This document shows positions 13,758 to 20,991 of a stretch of DNA of 23,398 nt, in pieces. The notes under the pieces were generated by a model. That model was not told the DNA's origin and made no database searches. It saw only the letters and a program-made list of their open reading frames with translations. Position numbers and translations under genes: made by a program. Each line of letters starts with the position of its first letter. The first letter of the stretch is position 1. Location: assembly GCA_017461685.1 (NCBI GenBank), contig JAFTXF010000179.1, positions 1-23,398 of the forward strand, in the 5' to 3' direction. The DNA comes from Lachnospiraceae bacterium (GTDB lineage Bacteria > Bacillota > Clostridia > Lachnospirales > Lachnospiraceae).

Positions 13758-13802
13758 AGAAAAGAGATATATATGGAACAATTTACATGAAAAATTTGTA
13801 TA

Positions 13803-14264
13803 ATGGTATATGACATTGACACAAACATAATCATCACTACAGAATATTTAGAATTAAAAACGATACAGGACATGACACCGTTTGCTTTCAGTCCGTTAAG
13901 ACCGGAGCTGGCGGCGCAGATTCAGCCAGGAGACATTATTGTAGCCGGCAAAAATTTCGGCTGCGGTTCTTCCAGAGAGCAGGCGCCGGAAATCATCAAG
14001 GCATTGGGGATTCGCTGTGTCATCGCCAAGTCCTTCGCACGCATTTTCTTCCGCAATTCTATCAATAACGGATTGCTTTTGATTGAGAACAGCGATTTAC
14101 AGGCAGCGGTTCAGGAAGGAGATACTGTTACCGTGACGGTAAATCAGGATATCGAACATGCGGGCAAGCATTATGCCATTACTTCCTTACCGCAAAATTT
14201 AGTAGACATTATTTCCGCAGGCGGTCTTGTGAAGGCTATGCGTAAGCTGAACGGCTTAGAGTAG
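13803..14264 (+). CDS. 3-isopropylmalate dehydratase-type small subunit, pair 2 (5' end disrupted)
   Basis: 153-aa paralogue of the pair 1 small subunit, with the complete catalytic loop FGCGSSREQAP and a swivel fold. The substrate loop reads YLEL, unlike the YLLY of pair 1, YLVY of isopropylmalate or YLRT of homoaconitate enzymes, so a different substrate is likely. The ATG at 13803 has no ribosome site and misses the first beta strand. The same frame continues upstream as MEQFT, a TGA at 13788-13790, then KICIM, from an ATG at 13773 that has AAAGAG ahead of it; aligned with pair 1 the TGA replaces the Gly of GKI. So the gene probably carries a nonsense change and may be translated poorly from 13803. 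It precedes its large subunit by 113 bp. Confidence 0.8.
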   Translation: MVYDIDTNIIITTEYLELKTIQDMTPFAFSPLRPELAAQIQPGDIIVAGKNFGCGSSREQAPEIIKALGIRCVIAKSFARIFFRNSINNGLLLIENSDLQAAVQEGDTVTVTVNQDIEHAGKHYAITSLPQNLVDIISAGGLVKAMRKLNGLE

Positions 14265-14322
14265 CGTGAAGAATATGCAAAACGAAAACAGCCTGAGTAA
14301 TATTAAGGCGGGAGAGATGTTT

Positions 14323-14376
14323 ATGAAAATGCAAGGCTATGGCAATTACAGCCCTGGCTGGAAAGCAGAGGTGTGA
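14323..14376 (+). CDS. 17-codon ORF before the pair 2 large subunit (tentative)
   Basis: MKMQGYGNYSPGWKAEV, with GCGGGAGAG about 6-8 nt ahead of the ATG. Its TGA ends one base before the ATG of the large subunit, whose own ribosome site AGAGGTG lies inside it. This arrangement suits translational coupling. I see no similarity to a known family; it may simply be chance. It occupies the 113-bp gap between the pair 2 subunits. Confidence 0.3.
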   Translation: MKMQGYGNYSPGWKAEV

Positions 14377-14377
14377 C

Positions 14378-15625
14378 ATGGGAGCAACGATTATAGAGAA
14401 AATTATAGCAAGAAATATAGGAGCGGAAAGTGTAAAACCGGGCCAGATTGTGACGGTGAATGTGGACAGAGTCATGATCCACGACATTTTCATTCCTTTT
14501 GTGGCGGATAAATTTGAGGAAATGGGCTTTACAAAGCTCTGGGACCCGGACAAGGTGGTGTTAATTTACGACCATCTGGTGCCGGCCAGTCAGTTGGATG
14601 ATGCCAGACATTTTAAAAGGGGCAATGAGTTTGCGGCCAAATACGGCATGAAGAACGTACATAGAAGCGACGGTATTTGCCATCAGCTGATGACAGAAGC
14701 GGGCTATGTGAAGCCGGGCAATATTGTGTTCGGTACCGACAGCCATACCACTACATACGGCTGTGTGGGTGCTTTTTCCTCCGGTATCGGTTATACCGAG
14801 ATGGCCAGCATCCTGGGTACCGGTACGATGTGGGTGCGTGTGCCGGAGACGATTCGGGTGAATATTTCCGGAAAACTGCCGGATAATGTAACCAGTAAGG
14901 ATATTATTCTGACCCTGATTGGTGATTTGGGCGCAGACGGCGCTACCTATAAGGCACTGGAATTTGCAGGAGATACGGTGGAAAATATGACCGTTGCAAG
15001 CCGCATGACTATGGCCAATATGGCAATCGAGGGCGGTGCAAAGTGTGCCTTATTTACCCCGGACGAAAAGACTGCAGAGTATTGTGAAATCACCCTGACA
15101 GAGGCAGAGACCTCTCTGGTGGGCGATGCAGATGCCGAGTATTGTCAGGTGATTAATTATAAGGCAGAGGATTTTGTGCCGGTATTAGCCTGCCCTTCTC
15201 AGGTGGACAATATTAAGCCGGTGAAGGAGCTTGCAGGAACACCTATCGATCAGGTGTTTATCGGTTCCTGTACCAACGGCCGTTTAGAGGATTTGATGGC
15301 GGCAGCAGAGATTTTAAAGGACAAAAAAGTGGCACCGTTTGTGAAGCTGATTGTAACCCCTGCCAGCCGCAAGATATATAGGGAAGCAGCCGCCAACGGT
15401 ACCATAGAAATATTATCAAAAGCAGGAGCAATTATCACACATCCGGGTTGTGGCTTGTGTTGTGGACGTACAGGTGGTATACTTACAGACGGAGAGAGAG
15501 TTGTGGCAACCAATAACCGCAACTTCCTGGGCAGAATGGGTACCTCCAAGGTAGAGATTTTCCTGGCCTCTCCAAAGACAGCGGCAGCCTGTGCTGTCAG
15601 CGGCAACATTGCGGAGGTAGAGTAA
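14378..15625 (+). CDS. 3-isopropylmalate dehydratase-type large subunit, pair 2
   Basis: 415-aa [4Fe-4S] aconitase-superfamily large subunit, same size class as pair 1 but clearly divergent. Cluster cysteines are C298 in GSCTNGR (canonical here) and C358/C361 in PGCGLCCG; a further Cys follows at 362. HQLMTEAGYVKPG, GTDSHTTTYGCVGAFSSGIG and the final GRMGTS segment are in place. The start ATG at 14378 follows AGAGGTG by 4 nt; an in-frame ATG at 14339 lacks a ribosome site. Its TAA overlaps the ATG of the pantothenate kinase gene by one base, so the two are translationally coupled. With the YLEL small subunit it may act on isopropylmalate, citramalate, homocitrate, dimethylmalate or another 2-hydroxyacid; sequence alone does not decide. 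Confidence 0.88.
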   Translation: MGATIIEKIIARNIGAESVKPGQIVTVNVDRVMIHDIFIPFVADKFEEMGFTKLWDPDKVVLIYDHLVPASQLDDARHFKRGNEFAAKYGMKNVHRSDGICHQLMTEAGYVKPGNIVFGTDSHTTTYGCVGAFSSGIGYTEMASILGTGTMWVRVPETIRVNISGKLPDNVTSKDIILTLIGDLGADGATYKALEFAGDTVENMTVASRMTMANMAIEGGAKCALFTPDEKTAEYCEITLTEAETSLVGDADAEYCQVINYKAEDFVPVLACPSQVDNIKPVKELAGTPIDQVFIGSCTNGRLEDLMAAAEILKDKKVAPFVKLIVTPASRKIYREAAANGTIEILSKAGAIITHPGCGLCCGRTGGILTDGERVVATNNRNFLGRMGTSKVEIFLASPKTAAACAVSGNIAEVE

Positions 15626-16464
15626 TGAAGACAATTGTAGGCATTGACATTGGTGGCAGTACCACCAAGATTTCCGGCTTTTTAGGCGGGGAATTATTAA
15701 AATGCATACAGGTAGAGGCAAGTAATCCCATAGCAAGCCTGTTTGGGGCATTTGGCCAGTTCTTGACAGAGAATGAACTGGATTTGGGAGATATTGCAGA
15801 AATACATTTAACAGGCGTAGGAAGCAGCGGTGTGACCAAGCCGATTTACGGCATTCCTACGTATAAGGTAGATGAATTTATGGCAAACGGCGTGGGCGGC
15901 CGGTATTTCGCCAAAGAGCCAAAGAGCGTGGTAGTCAGCATGGGTACCGGTACGTCTTATGTATTGGTGGAGGGCGACAGACTGTCTCATTTGGGAGGCA
16001 ATGCCATTGGCGGAGGCACCATTTTGGGTTTGTCCAAGCTTTTACTGAATACCCAGGACGTTGAGGTGATACAGGAATTGTCCTCCCGTGGCGATTACAA
16101 GAAAATCGACCTGCTTATCGGAGATATATCCAAGCATCCTTTGCCGGGATTAAATTTAAATGTGACCGCAGCGAATTTCGGTAAAGTAGAGGAAATGGTG
16201 ACGAAGGAAGACATCGCCGCAGGTATTGTGCACATGGTCATTGAAAATCTGTGTCATACAGGCACTCTGATTGCCCAGGACAAAGGGGTTAAGGAGTTTA
16301 TCCTGATCGGGTCTCTGGCCAATTTTAAAGAGTGCGGTTATATTACCAAAGACTGCGCGGATCTGGCAGGCGAGGGCGTACATTTTGTCATACCGGAGCA
16401 TGCCGGCTTTGCCACTTCTATTGGGGCGGCATTGGTAGCAAGCGGAGAGTGTAAGGAAGTATAG
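15625..16464 (+). CDS. coaW: Type II pantothenate kinase
   Basis: 279-aa ATP-dependent kinase of the type II (fumble, Staphylococcus CoaW-like) family, making 4'-phosphopantothenate, the first step to coenzyme A, in the cytosol. The ASKHA phosphate motif DIGGSTTKI opens the protein. The family signatures GTGTSYVLV and HLGGNAIGGGTILGLSKLL appear at residues ~110-145, and a second adenosine-site segment IGSLANF near 230 and GFATSIGAAL near 265. The length agrees with bacterial type II enzymes (~265-280 aa). It overlaps the large subunit stop (TAATG), so it is last in the dehydratase operon. The link of CoA synthesis to this operon may be regulatory or incidental. A BadF/BcrAD ATPase was considered but the motifs fit CoaW better. 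Confidence 0.9.
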   Translation: MKTIVGIDIGGSTTKISGFLGGELLKCIQVEASNPIASLFGAFGQFLTENELDLGDIAEIHLTGVGSSGVTKPIYGIPTYKVDEFMANGVGGRYFAKEPKSVVVSMGTGTSYVLVEGDRLSHLGGNAIGGGTILGLSKLLLNTQDVEVIQELSSRGDYKKIDLLIGDISKHPLPGLNLNVTAANFGKVEEMVTKEDIAAGIVHMVIENLCHTGTLIAQDKGVKEFILIGSLANFKECGYITKDCADLAGEGVHFVIPEHAGFATSIGAALVASGECKEV

Positions 16465-16528
16465 AAATTACAAAATATTAAAAAAACAATAAAAATTTGC
16501 CTTTTCTCTTTCGCCTTTGCAAGTTTTG

Positions 16529-16537
16529 TGTTACACT
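16529..16537 (+). promoter_or_regulatory. Extended -10 promoter before pyrH
   Basis: TG-T-TACACT at 16529-16537, with a poor -35 (TTTCGC, 17 bp upstream). The 107-bp gap after the pantothenate kinase gene is AT-rich and holds no visible terminator, so some read-through is possible. The transcript would start ~25 bp before the pyrH start. Confidence 0.45.
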
Positions 16538-16571
16538 AAAAAAAATAAGTATGAAGACCGAGGTACATGTT

Positions 16572-17267
16572 ATGAAGAGAATCATGCTCAAATTAAGCGG
16601 TGAGGCACTGGCCGGCAGTAAGAAGACCGGCTTTGACGAGGATACCGTCAGAAAAGTTGCCTTACAGGTGAAGCAGTTAGTGGACGCAGGCACAGAGGTG
16701 GGAATCGTGATTGGCGGCGGCAATTTCTGGAGAGGACGTACTTCTGAGAATATTGACCGTACCAAGGCTGACCAGATCGGTATGCTTGCTACCATTATGA
16801 ATTGTATTTATGTTTCTGAGATTTTCAGAAGTGTAGGTATGCAGACAAATATATTGACCCCTTTTGAATGCGGTTCCTTCACGAAGCTGTTTTCCAAAGA
16901 CAGGGCCAATAAGTATTTTGCAAAGGGTATGGTAGTATTTTTTGCCGGAGGTACAGGACATCCGTATTTTTCTACAGATACCGGTGTAGTACTGCGTGCC
17001 ATTGAGGTAGAGGCAGAGACGATTTTGCTTGCCAAGTCTATCGACGGAGTTTACGATGCAGACCCTGCCAAGAACCCGGATGCTAAGAAATACGACGAAG
17101 TTTCCATTCAGGAGGTTATTGACAAGAATCTCCAGGTAGTGGATATGACCGCATCTATTCTGGCAAGAGACAATAAGATGCCTATGTGGGTATTTGACCT
17201 GAATGAGGAGAATTCTATTGTCAATACGATTAACGGAAAATTTAACGGTACCAAGGTGACCGTATAA
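16572..17267 (+). CDS. pyrH: UMP kinase
   Basis: 231-aa amino acid kinase-fold UMP kinase, converting UMP to UDP in pyrimidine synthesis. It starts with MKRIMLKLSGEALAG, contains the nucleotide-binding GGGNFWRGR near residue 52, the segment GGTGHPYFSTDTGVVLRAIE at ~132-151, and the ATP/UMP-site motif DGVYDADPAKNPDAKKYD at ~160-177. The length is the usual 230-240 aa. GAGGT seven nt ahead of the ATG at 16572 sets the start; in-frame ATGs upstream have no ribosome site. It heads the conserved run pyrH-frr-uppS-cdsA-dxr-rseP, with frr 14 bp downstream. Confidence 0.97.
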   Translation: MKRIMLKLSGEALAGSKKTGFDEDTVRKVALQVKQLVDAGTEVGIVIGGGNFWRGRTSENIDRTKADQIGMLATIMNCIYVSEIFRSVGMQTNILTPFECGSFTKLFSKDRANKYFAKGMVVFFAGGTGHPYFSTDTGVVLRAIEVEAETILLAKSIDGVYDADPAKNPDAKKYDEVSIQEVIDKNLQVVDMTASILARDNKMPMWVFDLNEENSIVNTINGKFNGTKVTV

Positions 17268-17281
17268 CTGGAGGACATAAT

Positions 17282-17836
17282 ATGGATCAGAGATTAGCGA
17301 TTTACGAAGAAAAAATGGAAAAGTGCGTGGATTATTTGGTTGCAGAATATGCATCAATCCGTGCAGGCAGAGCAAATCCGAATGTGTTAAACAAAATCAG
17401 AGTGGATTATTATGGCACACCGACCCCTATTCAGCAAGTTGCCAATGTATCCGTTCCGGAACCTAGAATGATTCAGATTGCTCCTTGGGACAAGAGCATG
17501 ATTAAAGCCATCGAGAAGGCGATTATGACTTCTGAACTTGGCATTAATCCAAATAACGACGGTGTTGTTATCCGTTTGGTATTCCCTGAGGTTACAGAAG
17601 AGCGTCGTAAAGAATTATCCAAGGACGTGAAGAAAAAGGGCGAAGAGCAGAAGGTTGCCGTTCGTAATGTCAGACGTGACGGTGTGGATGCGGTAAAGAA
17701 GCTTGAGAAGGCAAGTGAGATTACGGAAGATGACCGCAAGGATTTAGAAGATCAGCTTCAGAAGCTTACAGATAAGTATATCAAGGATATTGACAAGGCT
17801 GTAGAAGATAAGACCAAGGAAATTATGACTGTTTAG
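17282..17836 (+). CDS. frr: Ribosome recycling factor
   Basis: 184-aa factor that, with EF-G, splits the post-termination ribosome. Full length (185 aa in E. coli). It shows the conserved SIRAGRANPNVL near residue 26, the beta domain around YYGTPTPIQQVANVSVPEPR, and the C-terminal three-helix-bundle segment KVAVRNVRRDGVDAVKK followed by DDRKDLEDQLQKLTDKYI. CTGGAGG lies just ahead of the ATG. The gene follows pyrH by 14 bp in the same operon; a 162-bp structured gap then separates it from uppS. Confidence 0.98.
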   Translation: MDQRLAIYEEKMEKCVDYLVAEYASIRAGRANPNVLNKIRVDYYGTPTPIQQVANVSVPEPRMIQIAPWDKSMIKAIEKAIMTSELGINPNNDGVVIRLVFPEVTEERRKELSKDVKKKGEEQKVAVRNVRRDGVDAVKKLEKASEITEDDRKDLEDQLQKLTDKYIKDIDKAVEDKTKEIMTV

Positions 17837-17847
17837 TGTACGATATA

Positions 17848-17912
17848 GAGGTTGTTGCAGGTCGGGAATATTTCCCTCAGACGGATTTACTGCGTGATTC
17901 TGCAACGGCCTC
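17848..17912 (+). other. Structured RNA-like segment in the frr-uppS gap
   Basis: GAGG (17848-17851) and GTTGCAG (17854-17860) pair with CCTC (17909-17912) and CTGCAAC (17900-17906) around an internal loop; inside, GGGAA-TAT-TTCCC (17864-17876) forms its own hairpin. Together they look like a branched stem in the frr 3' and uppS 5' region. No T run follows, so not a plain terminator. The segment GGCCGGAGCAAT at 17949-17960 in the same gap equals part of the arm of the repeat copy 2. Confidence 0.45.
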
Positions 17913-17998
17913 TTTCCATATTGGGAATTGCGTGAGGTTGCTGATGCCGGCCGGAGCAATTTCCTACTTTGAATATGTATGAGGATAGGATATAAGAG

Positions 17999-18724
17999 AT
18001 GGAAACAGAGTTGAAGGTACCTAATCACATAGCGATCATTTTGGATGGTAACGGCCGCTGGGCCAAGGCAAAGGGACTTCCGCGCAATGCAGGACATGTG
18101 CAGGGGGCCAAGACAGTTGAGGTTATTTGCGAAGAGGCTTACAAAATGGGCGTGCAGTATTTGACGGTGTATGCATTTTCTACGGAAAACTGGAACAGAC
18201 CCAAGGATGAAGTGGATGCGCTTATGAAGCTTTTGCGCAACTACATGAAGAATTGCTTAAGGACTGCCGAGAAGAATAATATGTGTGTTCGTGTCATAGG
18301 GGATAAAACCGGACTGGATGCAGATATTCAGGAGAGTATTGCCAAGCTGGAGGAGGCGTCTAAGGATAATACCGGCTTGCACTTTAGTATTGCTATTAAT
18401 TATGGCGGTCGCGACGAAATTAGACGTGCGGTGACTAAGATTTCCGAGCGTGTGGCAGCAGGGGAACTTCAAAGCAGTGACATTACCGAGGATTTGATTT
18501 CAGGAAGCCTTGATACCGGTAATTATCCTGATCCGGATTTATTAATTCGTACCTGTAATGAGCAGCGTATTTCTAATTTCTTATTGTGGCAGCTGGCTTA
18601 TACGGAATTTTATTTTACAGAGATTCCGTGGCCTGATTTTGACAAAAAGGAATTAGAAAAGGCTATCGCGGCATATAACCATAGAGACAGAAGATTTGGA
18701 GCTTTGAAGGAGGAAACTACATAA
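17999..18724 (+). CDS. uppS: Isoprenyl (undecaprenyl) diphosphate synthase
   Basis: 241-aa cis-prenyltransferase making the C55 carrier lipid for wall synthesis from isopentenyl diphosphate. Catalytic Asp is D16 in ILDGNGRWAKAKGLPRNAGH. Other family blocks are YAFSTENWNRP, INYGGRDEIRRA, and the C-terminal PDPDLLIRT...EQRISNFLLWQLAYTEFYF. In the last block TCN replaces the more usual TSG before EQR, a small deviation in the diphosphate-binding loop. AGGA lies ahead of the ATG. Its TAA overlaps the cdsA start by one base, so the two are coupled. It uses precursors produced through dxr and ispG in the same operon. Confidence 0.96.
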   Translation: METELKVPNHIAIILDGNGRWAKAKGLPRNAGHVQGAKTVEVICEEAYKMGVQYLTVYAFSTENWNRPKDEVDALMKLLRNYMKNCLRTAEKNNMCVRVIGDKTGLDADIQESIAKLEEASKDNTGLHFSIAINYGGRDEIRRAVTKISERVAAGELQSSDITEDLISGSLDTGNYPDPDLLIRTCNEQRISNFLLWQLAYTEFYFTEIPWPDFDKKELEKAIAAYNHRDRRFGALKEETT

Positions 18725-19587
18725 TGTTTGTGACCAGACTGATTAGCGGAATAGTACTTTTAGCATTAACAGCTATATTCTTATATTTTGGAGGCATCCC
18801 ATTACTTGTGGTGCTGGCTTTGATTTCTGTGCTTGGATTTTTAGAGCTTACCAAAGCAGTGGGACTTACCAGAGCGGATGGCGCGGTGAACCGTCTGGAG
18901 GTGATAGGCATCATCGGCACGGTATGTATTTACGCATGCCAGATACTGGCGGTAATTCATAAGGAAGCAGTGGATGTTGTATATTTGATTGGTGTTGTTG
19001 TTTTCACCGTTATTTCCCTGTTGGCGATGTATGTGTTCTCTTTTCCAAAATATAATGCCTCTCAGGTAGTAGAGGTAGTTTTTGCATTTATGTATGTACC
19101 TGTGATGTTATCCTTCATTGGTATGACCAGAGCTTTGCCGGATCTTGGCAGCAAAGTAGTGTGGTTGATATGGATTAGTGCATGGGGCAGTGATACCTGC
19201 GCCTATGCAGTTGGTATGCTTACCGGCAAGACCATCGGCAATCACAAGGCATTTCCGGTGTTAAGCCCGAAGAAATCCATAGAAGGTTGTGTCGGCGGTG
19301 TTGTCGGCGCTGCTTTGTTGGGTATGCTTTTTGGTAAATTTGTCATGGGACCGGAATATATGATTTTAATGGGTGTGATTTGCGGAATCGGCAGCGTGAT
19401 TTCCCAGTGTGGTGATCTGGCAGCTTCTGCCATCAAACGTAATTACAATATCAAGGATTACGGCAAATGTATTCCTGGACACGGCGGCATTTTAGACCGT
19501 TTTGACAGTATTATTTTTACAGCACCTTGTATTTATTTTTTGATATATTTCTTTTTGGATATTAAATACGTATTTATGGGGTTATAA
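18724..19587 (+). CDS. cdsA: Phosphatidate cytidylyltransferase (CDP-diacylglycerol synthase)
   Basis: 287-aa integral membrane enzyme making CDP-diacylglycerol from phosphatidic acid and CTP, the branch point of phospholipid synthesis. About eight hydrophobic segments are seen. The signature SAIKRNYNIKDYGKCIPGHG followed by GILDRFDS is complete near residues 235-262, including the metal-binding Asp residues. Length is typical (270-290 aa). It starts inside the uppS stop (TAATG), has no gap to it, and dxr follows after 3 bp. Confidence 0.96.
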   Translation: MFVTRLISGIVLLALTAIFLYFGGIPLLVVLALISVLGFLELTKAVGLTRADGAVNRLEVIGIIGTVCIYACQILAVIHKEAVDVVYLIGVVVFTVISLLAMYVFSFPKYNASQVVEVVFAFMYVPVMLSFIGMTRALPDLGSKVVWLIWISAWGSDTCAYAVGMLTGKTIGNHKAFPVLSPKKSIEGCVGGVVGAALLGMLFGKFVMGPEYMILMGVICGIGSVISQCGDLAASAIKRNYNIKDYGKCIPGHGGILDRFDSIIFTAPCIYFLIYFFLDIKYVFMGL

Positions 19588-19590
19588 AGG

Positions 19591-20742
19591 ATGAAAAAGA
19601 TTGGTATTCTCGGTTCTACCGGTTCTATTGGTACACAGACTTTGGAAATCGTCAGGGCTTATTCAGAAGACTTACAGGTGACAGTGCTTGCGGCAGGGAC
19701 GAATGTGACACTTATGGAAGCACAGATGCGTGAATTTAAGCCGGAAGCGGTAGTAATGTGGAGCGAAGAAGCGGCAAGTGATTTGCGTATAAGGACTGCA
19801 GATTTAGAGATCCCTGTGCTTTCCGGTATGGAAGGCTTACTGGAAATCAGCGTTTGGGAGAATATGGACGTATTGGTTACCGCTTTGGTGGGAATGATTG
19901 GTATTAGACCTACTATTGCTGCCATTCAGGCAGGTAAGGACATTGCCCTTGCCAATAAAGAAACATTAGTGACTGCCGGACATATCATTATGCCATTGGC
20001 CAAGAAGCATGGCGTTTCTATTTTGCCTGTGGACAGCGAACACAGTGCGATTTTTCAGTCCATGCAGGGAGAAAAGCGCAGTCAGGTTCAGAAGATTTTA
20101 CTGACCGCGTCCGGAGGACCTTTCCGTGGCAGGAAGTTAGAAGAGCTTCGTACCATGCAGGTAGAGGATGCCTTAAAGCACCCGAACTGGTCCATGGGCC
20201 GGAAAATCACCATTGATTCCGCTACCCTCGTAAATAAAGGCCTTGAGGTTATTGAAGCCAAATGGCTTTTTGATGTGAGCCTTGATCAGATTCAGGTAGT
20301 GGTGCATCCACAGAGTATCATTCATAGTATGGTGGAGTACGTGGACGGCGGCATTATGGCTCAGCTGGGGGCGCCCGACATGAAGCTTCCGATTCAGTAT
20401 GCACTGTTTTATCCTGACAGACGTCCTTTGGAAGGTAAAAGGGTAGACTTCTACGAATTGGGTCAGATGACCTTTGAAAAACCGGATAACGAGACTTTTA
20501 AGGGACTGGCATTAGCATATGAAGCTGCCCGTATCGGCGGCAGTATGCCTACTGTATTCAATGCAGCCAATGAAAAGGCAGTAGCCCTTTTCCTGGACAA
20601 AAAGATTTCCTTCCTGCAGATTGCAGATATTATTGAGACCTGCATGTCAAAGCATGAAGTGCTGGGTGCACCGTCTGTGGAAGAGATTCTGGCGGTGGAG
20701 CAGCAGACATATGAAAGTGTTGAGGCGTTGGTTCGTTTGTGA
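19591..20742 (+). CDS. dxr: 1-deoxy-D-xylulose 5-phosphate reductoisomerase
   Basis: 383-aa NADPH-dependent enzyme, second step of the MEP isoprenoid pathway, giving 2-C-methylerythritol 4-phosphate. NADPH-binding GSTGSIGTQTLEIV is at the N-terminus, followed by LANKETLVTAG, the metal site VDSEHSAIFQ, the substrate loop TASGGPFRG, and WSMGRKITIDSATLVNKGLE. All catalytic acids appear present. Length is typical (380-400 aa). The start is at 19591, 3 bp after cdsA, with GGGG near 19578 and AAAGG directly ahead of the ATG. The structured repeat copy 2 lies between it and rseP. Confidence 0.97.
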   Translation: MKKIGILGSTGSIGTQTLEIVRAYSEDLQVTVLAAGTNVTLMEAQMREFKPEAVVMWSEEAASDLRIRTADLEIPVLSGMEGLLEISVWENMDVLVTALVGMIGIRPTIAAIQAGKDIALANKETLVTAGHIIMPLAKKHGVSILPVDSEHSAIFQSMQGEKRSQVQKILLTASGGPFRGRKLEELRTMQVEDALKHPNWSMGRKITIDSATLVNKGLEVIEAKWLFDVSLDQIQVVVHPQSIIHSMVEYVDGGIMAQLGAPDMKLPIQYALFYPDRRPLEGKRVDFYELGQMTFEKPDNETFKGLALAYEAARIGGSMPTVFNAANEKAVALFLDKKISFLQIADIIETCMSKHEVLGAPSVEEILAVEQQTYESVEALVRL

Positions 20743-20776
20743 TTTATGATCATATCATTACAATAAAAAATTAAAT

Positions 20777-20962
20777 GCAGTTACGAAGTTTGGCGGCCGG
20801 AGCAATATATGTTCTGGCTGAAGGGCCTTGAAAAGCGTCGGTCCTTAGCGAAGCGAGGTCGAAGACCGATGTCTGAGCTTAGTACCGTTACGCATTTTCA
20901 TGGAGCGGGAGTGTCCGTGAAGCAGAACATATATTGCTCCGGCCACCGAACTTCGCAACTGC
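20777..20962 (+). ncRNA. Palindrome-enclosed structured element, copy 2
   Basis: 40-bp arms (20777-20816 and 20923-20962) are complementary at 37 of 40 positions. The 106-nt core repeats copy 1: 20826-20854 is identical to 12306-12334, 20871-20892 to 12353-12374, and 20895-20907 to 12376-12388. The hairpin here is GGTC-GAA-GACC (20857-20867), which pairs with different bases from copy 1 (GGCGT/ACGCC). The tetraloop is GGGA instead of GAGA. The arms share GGCCGGAG and ATATAT with copy 1 but otherwise differ. It fills the 249-bp gap between dxr and rseP; the first ~35 bp of the gap and the rseP leader are AT-rich. Confidence 0.75.
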
Positions 20963-20991
20963 TTAATAAAAAAAGTATAGGCGGTATTATT

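Noticed and set aside
13788..13790. TGA as a selenocysteine codon in the pair 2 small subunit
   Set aside because: The position aligns with a Gly, not a redox or metal-binding residue, it is near the very N-terminus, and no convincing SECIS-like hairpin follows directly.
15625..16464. BadF/BcrAD-type dehydratase activator
   Set aside because: An activator near dehydratases is tempting, but the GTGTS and HLGGNAIGGGT signatures and the length are those of type II pantothenate kinase, and no Cys pair for an activator cluster is seen.
20809..20991. Longer RseP with a ~60-residue N-terminal extension
   Set aside because: The extension reads through the structured repeat, has no ribosome site and lies before the normal first membrane helix; GTG at 20992 with AGGCGG fits the family.
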